Below, piece by piece: positions 26,588-34,895 of a stretch of 64,000 bases of DNA. The position numbers were made by a program, and so were the translations under genes. The DNA is from Sphingomonas pokkalii (lineage in GTDB: Bacteria; Pseudomonadota; Alphaproteobacteria; Sphingomonadales; Sphingomonadaceae): contig NZ_QENQ01000001.1 of assembly GCF_003096275.1 (NCBI RefSeq), positions 884,475-948,474 of the forward strand. The letters are read 5' to 3'. How positions within the stretch are numbered: position 1 is the stretch's first letter; the number at the start of each line of letters is the position of its first letter. The notes under the pieces are model-generated. The model was not told where the DNA came from, did no database searches, and saw only the letters and a list, made by a program, of their open reading frames with translations.

Positions 26588-27748
26588 ATGACGACAACCG
26601 ATACGCTGATCCGATCGCCGATCGTGAACGACACGATCGAACGGCTCATCGCGGAGGGCAGGGAGATCGGCGTCCAGGTCGCCGCCTATCTGGACGGCAA
26701 GCTGGTCGTCGACGCCTGGGGCGGCACCGCCGATCCGCAGTCGGGGAAGCCCGTCGACGGCGATACGCTGTTCAACATGTTCTCGGTGACCAAGCCGCTG
26801 GCCGCGACGGCACTGCACATCCAGGTCGCCCGCGGGCTGGTCGACTATGATGCGCGCGTTGCCGATTACTGGCCGGAATATGCGGCAAACGGCAAGGGTT
26901 CGACCACCGTTCGCGACGTGCTGACGCACCGCGCCGGCGTGCCGCAGATGCCGGAGGGCGTAACCCCCGAATTGATGTGCGATTGGGACTGGATGATCCG
27001 GGGCATCCAGGATCTCACCCCGCTCGCCGCACCGGGCGAGAAGGCACTGTATCTTTCGATGACCTTCGGGTGGCTGGTCGGCGAAATCGTGCGCCGCACC
27101 GATCCGGCCGGTCGCAGCATCGGCCGCTTCATCCGCGAGGAGATCGCGCTGCCGCTCGGCGCGCCCGACATCTTCGTCGGTCTGCCCGATGCGGAAATCG
27201 GTCGGGTCGCACGGCTGACCAACGCCGCGCCGCCGGTGCCGGCGGAATATCTGCCGCCGCTCTATACCGCGTCGATGCCGCCGCAGGTGGACCTGATCCC
27301 CGAAGTATTCGAACGGCCCGACGTGCGGCGTGCCGAAATCGCCGGCGTGGGCGGGATTTTCACCGCGCGCAGCTGTGCGCGGTTCTGGGCGATGCTGGCC
27401 CAGGGCGGTACGCTGGACGGTGTCCGCATTCTTCCCGCCGATCTCGTCGCCACGTTCAACACGCCGCGCCCGTTCAGCGACGAGCCCGATCCGGTGATGT
27501 TCGGCATGCCCGTGCCGCTGGGGATCGCCGGCTTCTGGTTGGGCGGCGAGCAGCCTCCGGTGGCAGCCGCCAAGCATCGCCGCGCGCTGTGCCACCCCGG
27601 CGCGGGCAATTCGATCGGGTTTGCCGATCCCGAAACCCGGCTGGCGGTGGCGATCGCCCATAACCGGATGCAGGCGCCGCGCCTGCGCGAGGACGACACG
27701 GCGCTGTTGCTCGCCGACGCGATCCGGGCGGATCTCGGCATCGATTGA
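26588..27748 (+). CDS. Serine hydrolase, beta-lactamase/class C esterase fold
   Basis: The 386-residue protein has the SxxK motif SVTK at residues 66-69 (nucleophile Ser66, base Lys69) and a YLS motif in KALYLSMTFG corresponding to the YxN/YxS element. No signal peptide is visible, so it is a cytoplasmic esterase or lactonase of the EstB type rather than a penicillin-degrading enzyme. The ATG at 26588 follows GCAGGAAG. In this operon, with acyl-CoA dehydrogenases before and a Rieske oxygenase after, hydrolysis of an ester or lactone intermediate is a plausible job. The substrate is unknown. Confidence 0.9.
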   Translation: MTTTDTLIRSPIVNDTIERLIAEGREIGVQVAAYLDGKLVVDAWGGTADPQSGKPVDGDTLFNMFSVTKPLAATALHIQVARGLVDYDARVADYWPEYAANGKGSTTVRDVLTHRAGVPQMPEGVTPELMCDWDWMIRGIQDLTPLAAPGEKALYLSMTFGWLVGEIVRRTDPAGRSIGRFIREEIALPLGAPDIFVGLPDAEIGRVARLTNAAPPVPAEYLPPLYTASMPPQVDLIPEVFERPDVRRAEIAGVGGIFTARSCARFWAMLAQGGTLDGVRILPADLVATFNTPRPFSDEPDPVMFGMPVPLGIAGFWLGGEQPPVAAAKHRRALCHPGAGNSIGFADPETRLAVAIAHNRMQAPRLREDDTALLLADAIRADLGID

Positions 27749-27759
27749 GGCGGCCGCCG

Positions 27760-28080
27760 GTGCCGAAGCTGATCTTCGTCGAGCATGACGGAACGACCGT
27801 CGAAACCGAAGCGCCGGTGGGCGAGACGGTGATGCGCGCGGCACGGGCAGCGGGCGTAGCGGGGATCGTGGGCGAGTGCGGCGGCGGGATGAGCTGCCTG
27901 ACCTGCCATTGTTATGTCGCGCGCGCCGCGATCGATCGGATCGCGCCGGCAGGGCCGGTCGAACGCGAGCTTCTGGGCTGCGTCGTCACCGCGCAGGAGA
28001 ACAGCCGTCTCGCCTGCCAGATCGTCGTTACTGCGGCCCTGGACGGCGCGCGGTTCGACCTGCCGGCATGGCAGGGCTGA
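27760..28080 (+). CDS. [2Fe-2S] ferredoxin, adrenodoxin type
   Basis: The 106-residue ferredoxin has cluster ligands Cys40, Cys46, Cys49 and Cys86, the same spacing as the ferredoxin at 8138. The start is taken as GTG 27760, which has GAGG ten bases upstream; a TTG at 27745 would add five residues. It sits just ahead of the Rieske oxygenase and is its likely electron donor. A second [2Fe-2S] domain or a reductase is not encoded beside it, so a ferredoxin reductase from elsewhere is needed. Confidence 0.92.
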   Translation: MPKLIFVEHDGTTVETEAPVGETVMRAARAAGVAGIVGECGGGMSCLTCHCYVARAAIDRIAPAGPVERELLGCVVTAQENSRLACQIVVTAALDGARFDLPAWQG

Positions 28081-28095
28081 TCGCTGGAATCGATT

Positions 28096-28115
28096 TGTGT
28101 AGTGTGTGCTACACA
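28096..28115. promoter_or_regulatory. Perfect palindromic operator before the Rieske oxygenase
   Basis: TGTGTAG-tgtgtg-CTACACA: both 7-base arms match exactly around a 6-base spacer. It lies 61-81 bases before the Rieske start and 16 bases after the ferredoxin stop, implying a separate, controlled promoter for the oxygenase. It is the best copy of the motif seen at 19294, 17447 and 32058. Confidence 0.7.
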
Positions 28116-28176
28116 GATATACAGGGGCATGGAAAATGCTCCGGCGCGGCCGGGGTGGGTTGAGGAGAAGGATGGC

Positions 28177-29514
28177 ATGGCCACACAGTTGAAGCAGCCA
28201 GGCCCGGCGCCCCGGCTGCGCGTGGAGAATTACCTTTCCGGCGACTTTGCGAAGGCGGAGAACCAGCATCTCTGGACCAAGGTGTGGCTGGTTGCCGGAC
28301 GCGAAGAGGAACTCCGCAACGTCGGCGATTTCCTGACGTTCAACGTCGCCACCGAATCGATCGTCGTCGCGCGCGGCAAGGAAGGGCTCGTCGCCTACCA
28401 CAACGTATGCCCCCATCGCGGACGGCGCCTGGCGGACGGATGCGGCCGCGCCAGCCAGTTCCGCTGCAAATATCATGGCTGGACGTTCAACCTGGAGGGC
28501 AAGAACGTGCTCGTCCAGGATCGCGACGACTGGCAGGGCGCGCTCGACGACGAGCGGATCGACCTGTGGCCGGTGCGCGTCGATAGCTGGGGCGGCTTCG
28601 TCTGGATCAACATGGATATGGAGGGCGAAAGCCTCACGGAATATCTGGAAACGATCCCGGAATTCCTCGATCCGTTCGAGCTGGAGAAGATGCGGTTCCG
28701 CTGGAAGGCCGAGCTGCACCTGCCGGTCAACTGGAAGGTCGCGCTCGAAGCCTTCATGGAAGGCTATCACGTCGCGGCGACCCATCCGCAGCTGCTGCCC
28801 GTCGCCGGCAATGACTATACCCAGAGCTTCGCGCAGGGGAAGCACGCGCATTTCGGCTATTGGAAGGACATGCAGCCGATCGGCACGGCGTCGCCGCGTC
28901 TCGCCGATGGCGGATTCCGGGACGCGCGCGCCGGGGTGATCGAGTTCTTCCGCCAGATCGAGGAGGATCTCAACGCGATCCAGACCGATCGCGATTTCGA
29001 AGCCGCCAAGAAGATCATGGACGTCCTGCCCGAGGACGTCGACCCGATGACCGCGATGGGAACCGCGATCGAGCTGGGCCGCCAAGCGGCAGTGGCCGAC
29101 GGCACCGACTATCCGGCGCAGCTCACCTTCGAAGCGCTGGCCAAGGCCGGCAGCGACTGGCACATCTTCCCCAACTGCGTGACGCTGCCCTATTTCGACG
29201 GCGCCATCTGGTATCGGGCGCGGCCGGACAGCCGCGATCCGGAAAATCCCGACAAATGCGTGTTCGAGATCTGGTCGCTCAAGCGCTACGGTCCGGGCAA
29301 GGAGCCGGAAGTGCAGACCCGCGTGATCACCGATCCGTTCAAGGAAGGGCTGTGCCTGATCCTCGATCAGGACATCGCCAACATGGCCGAGGTGCAGGCC
29401 GGCATGAAATCGAGCAAGTTCCGCTATGCCCGCCCGAACCCCGTGCAGGAGGTGGAGGTGATCAACTTCCACCGCACGCTCGAGCAATATGTTCTGGGGC
29501 AGGCGCAGGCCTGA
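28177..29514 (+). CDS. Rieske non-heme iron oxygenase, large (alpha) subunit
   Basis: The 445-residue oxygenase hydroxylates or demethylates a hydrophobic, often aromatic or steroidal, substrate. The Rieske cluster ligands are Cys78-x-His80 and Cys97-x2-His100 (CPHRGRRLADG ... CKYHGW). The mononuclear iron site has His198 and His203 in EGYHVAATH, with Glu195 at the bridging position that is commonly Asp, and a C-terminal Asp candidate in ILDQDIANM. The start follows GAGGAGAAGG. No beta subunit gene is adjacent, so it is a homo-oligomeric type. It is preceded by the palindrome at 28096 and followed by a terminator. Confidence 0.95.
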   Translation: MATQLKQPGPAPRLRVENYLSGDFAKAENQHLWTKVWLVAGREEELRNVGDFLTFNVATESIVVARGKEGLVAYHNVCPHRGRRLADGCGRASQFRCKYHGWTFNLEGKNVLVQDRDDWQGALDDERIDLWPVRVDSWGGFVWINMDMEGESLTEYLETIPEFLDPFELEKMRFRWKAELHLPVNWKVALEAFMEGYHVAATHPQLLPVAGNDYTQSFAQGKHAHFGYWKDMQPIGTASPRLADGGFRDARAGVIEFFRQIEEDLNAIQTDRDFEAAKKIMDVLPEDVDPMTAMGTAIELGRQAAVADGTDYPAQLTFEALAKAGSDWHIFPNCVTLPYFDGAIWYRARPDSRDPENPDKCVFEIWSLKRYGPGKEPEVQTRVITDPFKEGLCLILDQDIANMAEVQAGMKSSKFRYARPNPVQEVEVINFHRTLEQYVLGQAQA

Positions 29515-29538
29515 CCGGGGTTTCCCTGGACGTCGATC

Positions 29539-29570
29539 AGGGCGGTTGCGGTGTCGCAGCCGCCCTTTTT
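29539..29570 (+). terminator. Rho-independent terminator after the Rieske oxygenase
   Basis: AGGGCGGTTGC (29539-29549) pairs with GCAGCCGCCCT (29556-29566) over 11 pairs with one G-T wobble and a 6-base loop, followed directly by five Ts. It ends the transcript that includes the Rieske gene. Confidence 0.85.
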
Positions 29571-29607
29571 CGTGTGCGGGGCGTCTGCGCATATCGCATC
29601 CATGATC

Positions 29608-29639
29608 GGTTTTTCAAAAAACCTAGCGATCGTTCGGTT
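29608..29639. promoter_or_regulatory. Overlapping inverted repeats before the amidohydrolase
   Basis: GGTTTTT-ca-AAAAACC (29608-29623) is a perfect inverted repeat. It overlaps an imperfect 20-base palindrome AACC-tag-CGATCG-ttc-GGTT (29620-29639), the style of a TetR-family operator. Both lie about 110-140 bases before the amidohydrolase start. Confidence 0.55.
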
Positions 29640-29746
29640 TTGTTTGCTGGCCTTTTCGGTCGAGGGTATGAAATGCCTATGAATCGGTGATCGTGAAATT
29701 CCCGAACCGGTTCACCGACCTTTCCAGAACCGTTTAGGAGATAGAC

Positions 29747-31015
29747 GTGGCCGCTTCGCAAGCAACGCTGAAGTCCACTGATTCAGAGGCACCGGTCTAT
29801 AACGGCCCGATCTTTGACGGTGATACGCACATTCAGGAGAAGGATTACAACTTCTTCAGCAAATATCTTCCCGAGAAGTATCACAAGGATTGGCTGCCGG
29901 CCCGCAAGCACGGCAGCGACGGCCGGTTCGGCCTGTTCGTGGGCGAGACGCGGGTGGAGAATGCCGATATCCGCGAAGACGGCAAGATCCCGCCGCCGGG
30001 CAAGCTCAAGGAATGGCTGATGGCCATCAATACCGGCGAGGCGGTGGCCGCTTCGGCCGACCCGACCATCGACATGTACGAACGCGATGCGCGCGTGGCG
30101 AAGATGAAGGAGTTCGGCGTCGACGGCTCGATCATGTTCGTCGGCGAGTTCGTCGCCACCTTCGGCGTACTCGGCGTGCTGGCGGACGAGAAGGGGCCGG
30201 AAGGCATGAACGCGGTGCTCCATGCCTGGAACCAGTATCTGGTCGAGGAGTGGGGCCTCAACATCGACGATCGCGTCTATGCCACGCCGGTGCTCGCGCT
30301 GAACGACATCGACTGGGCCGTGCAGGAAGCCAAGTGGCTGGTCGAGAACGGGATGCGCGTCTGCGTGATGCCGATGGGGCCCGCCAACGGCCATGCGCCG
30401 GCCGATCCGATCTTCGATCCACTGTGGCAGGTGCTGAACGATGCCGGCGTGGTGGTGACCTTCCACGTCTCCGAAGCGAACTTCATGCACTCGCTCATCA
30501 AGGAATGGGGCGAGGAGCCGATGCAGTCGCGCCGCAAGGGGCAGACCGCCTGGCAGTGGATGTTCTGCTATTCCGAACTGCCCGTCATGATGACGATGGC
30601 GTCGTTCGTGTACTGGAATTTCTTCGAACGCTTCCCGAACATCAAGATGGCCAGCGTCGAAAACGGTGCCGAGTGGCTGCCGCGCTGCCTGTACAAGATG
30701 GACAAGATGCGCGGCATGGCGCGTAGCGGCTTCTGGCCGATGGGGCAGATGAAGGAACGTCCGAGCGCCGTGTTCAAGCGGCATTGCTTCGTCGTCGCCT
30801 ATCCGGAAGACGATGTCGCCCGGATCGTCGCCGATATCGGCACGTCGGACTGCATCCTGATGGGATCGGACTATCCCCATGCCGAGGGCGTGGCCGCCCC
30901 CCGCGACTTCGCCGACGAGGCGCTGCGCGGCATGTCCGAAGAGGATATCCGCAAGATCATGTATGAAAACGGCCGCCGCATGCTGCCGAAGGGGCGTACC
31001 GGCATCGTCGCATAA
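29747..31015 (+). CDS. Amidohydrolase-2 family metal-dependent hydrolase/decarboxylase
   Basis: The 422-residue TIM-barrel protein resembles the Amidohydro_2 family (ACMSD and resorcylate decarboxylase relatives). Metal ligand candidates are His28 in DGDTHIQE, His in VVTFHVSEANF, and Asp in MGSDYPHAEG. The second His of the usual HxH at the first strand is Gln, seen in several branches. The start is GTG 29747 with TAGGAG seven bases upstream. Members hydrolyse or decarboxylate ring or ring-fission products. It has its own promoter region with palindromes and its own terminator, so it is a single-gene transcript. Confidence 0.88.
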   Translation: MAASQATLKSTDSEAPVYNGPIFDGDTHIQEKDYNFFSKYLPEKYHKDWLPARKHGSDGRFGLFVGETRVENADIREDGKIPPPGKLKEWLMAINTGEAVAASADPTIDMYERDARVAKMKEFGVDGSIMFVGEFVATFGVLGVLADEKGPEGMNAVLHAWNQYLVEEWGLNIDDRVYATPVLALNDIDWAVQEAKWLVENGMRVCVMPMGPANGHAPADPIFDPLWQVLNDAGVVVTFHVSEANFMHSLIKEWGEEPMQSRRKGQTAWQWMFCYSELPVMMTMASFVYWNFFERFPNIKMASVENGAEWLPRCLYKMDKMRGMARSGFWPMGQMKERPSAVFKRHCFVVAYPEDDVARIVADIGTSDCILMGSDYPHAEGVAAPRDFADEALRGMSEEDIRKIMYENGRRMLPKGRTGIVA

Positions 31016-31037
31016 CGATCGCCGGAACGCGAAACAC

Positions 31038-31074
31038 AAGGGGCACATGCAACGCTGCATGTGCCCCTTTTTTT
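31038..31074 (+). terminator. Strong rho-independent terminator after the amidohydrolase
   Basis: AAGGGGCACATGCA (31038-31051) pairs perfectly with TGCATGTGCCCCTT (31056-31069) around ACGC, followed by a run of Ts to 31074. The stem is 14 pairs long. A matching A-run upstream is absent, so it mainly serves the plus strand. Confidence 0.95.
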
Positions 31075-31135
31075 GCCCTTGCTGTTGCGAAGAACGGCCG
31101 GGCAACCCGCTGCCCGGCCTTCCGCCTTCCCGGCG

Positions 31136-31957
31136 TCACATCCCCTGCGACATGAGCTCGGCAAGATCGGTCGACGTGCACAGATGTGCGCCGATCCCAC
31201 CGTCGACCTGGAGCACCTGTCCGGTGATGAAGCTCGCACGATCCGAGGCCAGGAAGGATACCGCCTCCCCGATCTCGGACGGCTTGGCATAGTCGCCCGT
31301 CAGGGTATGCCGGCGGAAGATTTCGCGCATTTCCGGCGACAGCCCCTTTTCGAGCGACGAGGTCATCACCGGCCCCGGCGAGACGGCATTGCAGCGGATC
31401 TTCTGTGGACCATATTGCGTCGCGATATAGCGCGTGAGCGATTCGACCGCCGCCTTGGAACTGGCATAGGCGGTCGAGAAGAAGTTGCCGCCAAGCACGG
31501 TGCCGGAGCTGATGTTGACGATCGAGCCGCCGCCGCCCTTGATCATCGCGGGCAGCGCATGCTTGCACATCAGCATCGTGCCGCGGGTGTTGATCGCGAA
31601 CGTCCTGTCCCACCACTCGACTTCCATGTCCCCCACCAGCAGGTCGTGTTCGGGACTGGTCCGCGCGGCGTTGTTGTCGATGACGTCGAGCCGGCCGAAT
31701 TTCTCCAGCGTGAAGGCAATCAGCGCCTTCACCGCATCTTCGCTCGAAATGTCTGCAACCTGGCAGGCCACCGAATATCCCTTGGCGGCGAGGGCGGCGG
31801 TCGTGTCGGCCAGCTGGTCGCCGGTGACGTCCGCCAGCACTACCCGGGCGCCTTCGCGTGCCAGCACTTCGGCCGTTGCCGCGCCGATATTGCCCGGCAT
31901 TGCTGCGCCGGTGACGATGGCCACCTTACCTTCGAGTTCACCGCGGTGGTCGCTCAT
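31136..31957 (-). CDS. Short-chain dehydrogenase/reductase
   Basis: The 273-residue classical SDR has a variant cofactor loop TGAAMPGNIG (17-26) and an intact catalytic set: Ser151, Tyr164, Lys168. PGPVMTSSL and ITGQVLQVDGG follow as usual. The start at 31957 has GGAGAG upstream. Its leader, about 100-120 bases before the start, contains a site like the shared TRTGTAG operator (32058-32077), so it may be co-regulated with the P450 and Rieske genes. It is convergent with the amidohydrolase across the terminator at 31038. Substrate unknown. Confidence 0.9.
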   Translation of the reverse strand: MSDHRGELEGKVAIVTGAAMPGNIGAATAEVLAREGARVVLADVTGDQLADTTAALAAKGYSVACQVADISSEDAVKALIAFTLEKFGRLDVIDNNAARTSPEHDLLVGDMEVEWWDRTFAINTRGTMLMCKHALPAMIKGGGGSIVNISSGTVLGGNFFSTAYASSKAAVESLTRYIATQYGPQKIRCNAVSPGPVMTSSLEKGLSPEMREIFRRHTLTGDYAKPSEIGEAVSFLASDRASFITGQVLQVDGGIGAHLCTSTDLAELMSQGM

Positions 31958-32057
31958 AGATTCTCTCCTAACTGGCGCGCGAGCCGCCGCATCCGGTCTG
32001 GGTGCGACGGCTCCCGCGCGAAAGCGTATAGATCGACGGCGTCGCCGTTCGACCTCC

Positions 32058-32077
32058 TGTGTTGTGGATACACCATA
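32058..32077. promoter_or_regulatory. Fourth, weaker copy of the shared operator, before an SDR
   Basis: TGTGTTG-tggata-CACCATA matches the TRTGTAG-N6-CTWCAYA consensus at most positions. It lies between the divergent SDR genes starting at 31957 and 32217. Confidence 0.5.
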
Positions 32078-32216
32078 AATCACATTCAAGACAATTTTGG
32101 TGCTGCCGCGCCGCAGCCGCTGTCGGGCCTTGGTGGGCGCACCGCGCTGCCCTAGCCTCGCTCTAAATGCCGCAGCGGCGCGGGGCATGCGCGAGGCTTG
32201 CACGGGGAGGGCGCAA

Positions 32217-32948
32217 ATGGGCAGCGACACCATCGTCTGGATCAGCGGGGCGACGCAAGGGCTGGGTGAAGGCCTGGCGGCGACGGTCCCCTATGCGGAT
32301 GCGCGGGTGATCAACCTGGGAATATGCCCGCACCCGATCTTGGAGTCGCTCCATTTCGACCTGACGAAGCCGGCCAGTTGGGATGCGATCGGCGATCATT
32401 TTCGCGAGACGCTTTGCGGCTTCAAGGGCAGGCGCGCGATCTTCATCCACAATGCCATCGTCCACGGCCTGGGCTATGTCACCGAAGTGGATCGCGCGGC
32501 CTATCAGGCGGAATTCGTCGCCAATGGCCTGGCGCCGCTGATCCTGGGGGACATGTTCCTCAGCGCGGTCGAACAGCACTATGAAACCGGCTTGGTGATG
32601 ATCACTTCCGCAGGCGCCCGCACGCCCTTCGAGGGGCACTCGGCCTATTGTGCCGCCAAGGCGGCGGTCGAGATGTGGGTCCGGACGGTGCGGCGGGAGT
32701 TGAAGCGGCGCGGGCGCAAGACCTGGGTGGTGGCGATCCGGCCGGGGTTCGTGGATACGCCCTCCACCCGGGCGGAGGCGACGCTGCCCGGTGATGCGTA
32801 CCCGCTTGGCCCGCAGATGGCACGCCAGCTCGCCTCGCGCGAGGGCGTGATGACACCTGTCGAAGCGGCGCGCGGCATCTGGAACATGCTGCCGCCGCAA
32901 GGCGATGCGTCGATCCTGCTGCAGGGCGAGATGGTCATCCCGCGCTGA
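32217..32948 (+). CDS. Short-chain dehydrogenase/reductase, divergent
   Basis: The 243-residue SDR has the cofactor loop GATQGLG (11-17) and catalytic Ser131, Tyr144 and Lys148. The segment after the third strand (INLGICPHPILESLHFDLT) is atypical, and the usual NNAG is replaced by HNAIV, so it belongs to a divergent subgroup. The ATG at 32217 follows GGGGAGGG. It is divergent from the SDR at 31957 and converges on the KstD-like gene across a palindromic repeat element. Substrate unknown. Confidence 0.85.
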   Translation: MGSDTIVWISGATQGLGEGLAATVPYADARVINLGICPHPILESLHFDLTKPASWDAIGDHFRETLCGFKGRRAIFIHNAIVHGLGYVTEVDRAAYQAEFVANGLAPLILGDMFLSAVEQHYETGLVMITSAGARTPFEGHSAYCAAKAAVEMWVRTVRRELKRRGRKTWVVAIRPGFVDTPSTRAEATLPGDAYPLGPQMARQLASREGVMTPVEAARGIWNMLPPQGDASILLQGEMVIPR

Positions 32949-32968
32949 AGCCGGAGCGCTTCCCCAGA

Positions 32969-33055
32969 GCATTTTCAAGTTGACCGTTTACGGTCAACGG
33001 CTCGGAAAATGCGGCAATCAAGAACGTAGAGCGTCTTCGCCCAAGGTGAAAACGC
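32969..33055. repeat. Composite palindromic intergenic element
   Basis: Two hairpins lie in tandem between convergent genes. The first is nested: GCATTTTC (32969-32976) and GAAAATGC (33005-33012) enclose the perfect repeat GTTGACCG-ttta-CGGTCAAC (32979-32998). The second is GCGTCTTCGCC (33031-33041) with GGTGAAAACGC (33045-33055), two wobbles. This layout resembles REP/BIME-like elements scattered in alphaproteobacterial genomes and could also stop transcription from both sides. Confidence 0.65.
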
Positions 33056-33056
33056 C

Positions 33057-34781
33057 CTACGCCGCCTGATTGTGGCTCCTGGCCACCGCATCCTTGGCCG
33101 CGATATAACCGAAGGTGAAGGCCGGGGAGATGCTGGCGCCCGGCCCCGGATAGGAACGGCCCATCACCGAGGACGTGCAATTGCCCGTCGCGTAGAGCCC
33201 GTCGATGATCGAGCCGTCCCCGCGCAGCACCCGCGCCTTCTCGTCCGTCACCACTCCGCCAAAGGTGCCGACATCGCCGGGGAACATGCGCGTGGCGTAG
33301 AACGGCGCCTTCGCGATCGCGCCGACGCACGGATTGGGCTTGTGGGTCGGATCGCCGCGGAACCGGTCATATTGGCGCTCGCCCTTGTGGAATTCCTCGT
33401 CCACGCCGGTTTCCGCGAAGCGATTGTAGCGTTCGACCTGCGCGGCGAGACCGGCGGGATCGATCCCGGCCTTCCGGGCCAGTTCCTCGATCGTATCGGC
33501 CTTGATCAGGAACCCGGATTCCAGCCATTTCTTCACCGGCTTCATGCCCGGCATCATCGTCGCATAGGCGTAGTTGCGCATCGCCCGGTCATCGAAGATG
33601 GCGAAGGCGGGAACGGCGTCGTTGCCGTACATCGCCTCGCCCAGCTCGACATAGGAATTGGCTTCGTTGACGAAGCGCCTGCCGTGCTTGTCGACCCACA
33701 TATAGTGCGGCACGGCGATCTCGCCCACGTGCATGAAGGGATAGGGGCTCCCGTCCTTGCCGGTCGCGCCTTCGGGCATCGACCCGTCGGGATTGAGCGA
33801 GGTCGGAACCCATACGGCCGCATCGAGATTCTCGGTATCCGCGCCAAGCCGGATCATTTCCTCGATCATCTCGCCCGTGTCGCCGGGGTTCGCGTTGGTC
33901 CAGGAGGCACTGATCGGATGGCGTTGATATTTCTGGCGCATCGCATCGTTGCGGGCGAAACCGCCGACGTTCATCAGGATGCCGAGCCGGCTCCGTACGG
34001 TGGTGCGCTGGCCACGATAGGTGCCGCTGACCGCGACGACGCGCCCGTCTTCCTCGACCAGCGCGTCGGCCGCGAACCCGCCGAAGACGGGAATGCCGTG
34101 CCGGAGCGTCATTTCCAGCATCCGCCCTTGGATGGCACCGCCATGGGCGACGATCTTGCGGCCCAGCAGCTTGTTCTTCGTCATCGCGAAGACGAGCCGC
34201 GCCATGATCGTCTTGGCGTAGAAGGTGCGCTTCAGCATCAGCATCTTGATGAGCGGCAGCGAAGGAAACGGAATGCCGTTGAACGGCGCGTAGCGGGACA
34301 GATGTTCCTGCCACGGCCCCAGGTTGCGAAGGTCGAACGGCAGCGCGGTCAGCGAGCGTCCGCGCGGTTCGCCGCCGTCGCGATCGTCATAATAGTCCGA
34401 CCATCCGTCCGGATATTCGAACACCATGCCATGGTCTTCGAGGAAGCGGATCATTTCCGGTGCCTCGTCGAGAAAAGCCTCGCGGCGGGCGGGGGTCGTG
34501 CCCTTGCCGACGAAATCGACCGTGGCGGCGAAGTAGCGCCGGGCGCGCTCCTTCGAATCCTCGACGCCGTAGCGCTTGATCACATGATTGTTCGGAACCC
34601 ACCAGACGCCGCCGGAGAAGCCGGTCGATCCGCCGATCTTGTCCCGCTTTTCGAGGATGACCGGGTTGAGGCCGGCCAGCTTGGCGTAGAGCGCCGCGAC
34701 CATCGATCCGCCGCCGCTGCCGACGATCACGAAATCATAGGCCGGCTGCAGCGCGAACGAGTCCGGAGGAGGGAGTGTCAC
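33057..34781 (-). CDS. FAD-binding oxidoreductase, 3-ketosteroid delta-1-dehydrogenase-like
   Basis: The 574-residue flavoprotein has an N-terminal FAD loop VGSGGGS near residues 21-27, LEKRDKIGGSTGFSGGVWWVPNN, and the C-terminal segment YATGNCTSSVMGRSYPGPGASISPAFTFGYIAA (split here only by its motifs). Tyr544 and Gly548 in YPGPG match the active-site Tyr and Gly of known KstD enzymes, and GRRFVNEANSY is shared. KstD introduces a C1-C2 double bond into 3-ketosteroids; related proteins act on other cyclic ketones. The start is set at GTG 34781 with GAGAGG six bases upstream (a TTG at 34787 is too close to it). It is last in a four-gene minus-strand operon. Confidence 0.87.
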   Translation of the reverse strand: MTLPPPDSFALQPAYDFVIVGSGGGSMVAALYAKLAGLNPVILEKRDKIGGSTGFSGGVWWVPNNHVIKRYGVEDSKERARRYFAATVDFVGKGTTPARREAFLDEAPEMIRFLEDHGMVFEYPDGWSDYYDDRDGGEPRGRSLTALPFDLRNLGPWQEHLSRYAPFNGIPFPSLPLIKMLMLKRTFYAKTIMARLVFAMTKNKLLGRKIVAHGGAIQGRMLEMTLRHGIPVFGGFAADALVEEDGRVVAVSGTYRGQRTTVRSRLGILMNVGGFARNDAMRQKYQRHPISASWTNANPGDTGEMIEEMIRLGADTENLDAAVWVPTSLNPDGSMPEGATGKDGSPYPFMHVGEIAVPHYMWVDKHGRRFVNEANSYVELGEAMYGNDAVPAFAIFDDRAMRNYAYATMMPGMKPVKKWLESGFLIKADTIEELARKAGIDPAGLAAQVERYNRFAETGVDEEFHKGERQYDRFRGDPTHKPNPCVGAIAKAPFYATRMFPGDVGTFGGVVTDEKARVLRGDGSIIDGLYATGNCTSSVMGRSYPGPGASISPAFTFGYIAAKDAVARSHNQAA

Positions 34782-34811
34782 AGGCAACCTCTCTTGTGAT
34801 TTCGACGGAGG

Positions 34812-34838
34812 GTTGCATCGTTATCAAGCGTTTGCAAC
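34812..34838. promoter_or_regulatory. Inverted repeat just upstream of the KstD-like gene
   Basis: GTTGCA (34812-34817) and TGCAAC (34833-34838) are inverted around 15 bases, about 30-55 bases before the start. It may be a weak operator or a hairpin between operon genes. Confidence 0.35.
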
Positions 34839-34895
34839 ACTCGGCGCGGCGGCAGCGGCAGCGATCATCCGTATGATGATGGCCGCCGCTTCCCG

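Noticed and set aside
26588..27748. A beta-lactamase giving antibiotic resistance
   Set aside because: There is no signal peptide and the context is catabolic; the SxxK fold alone fits an esterase better.
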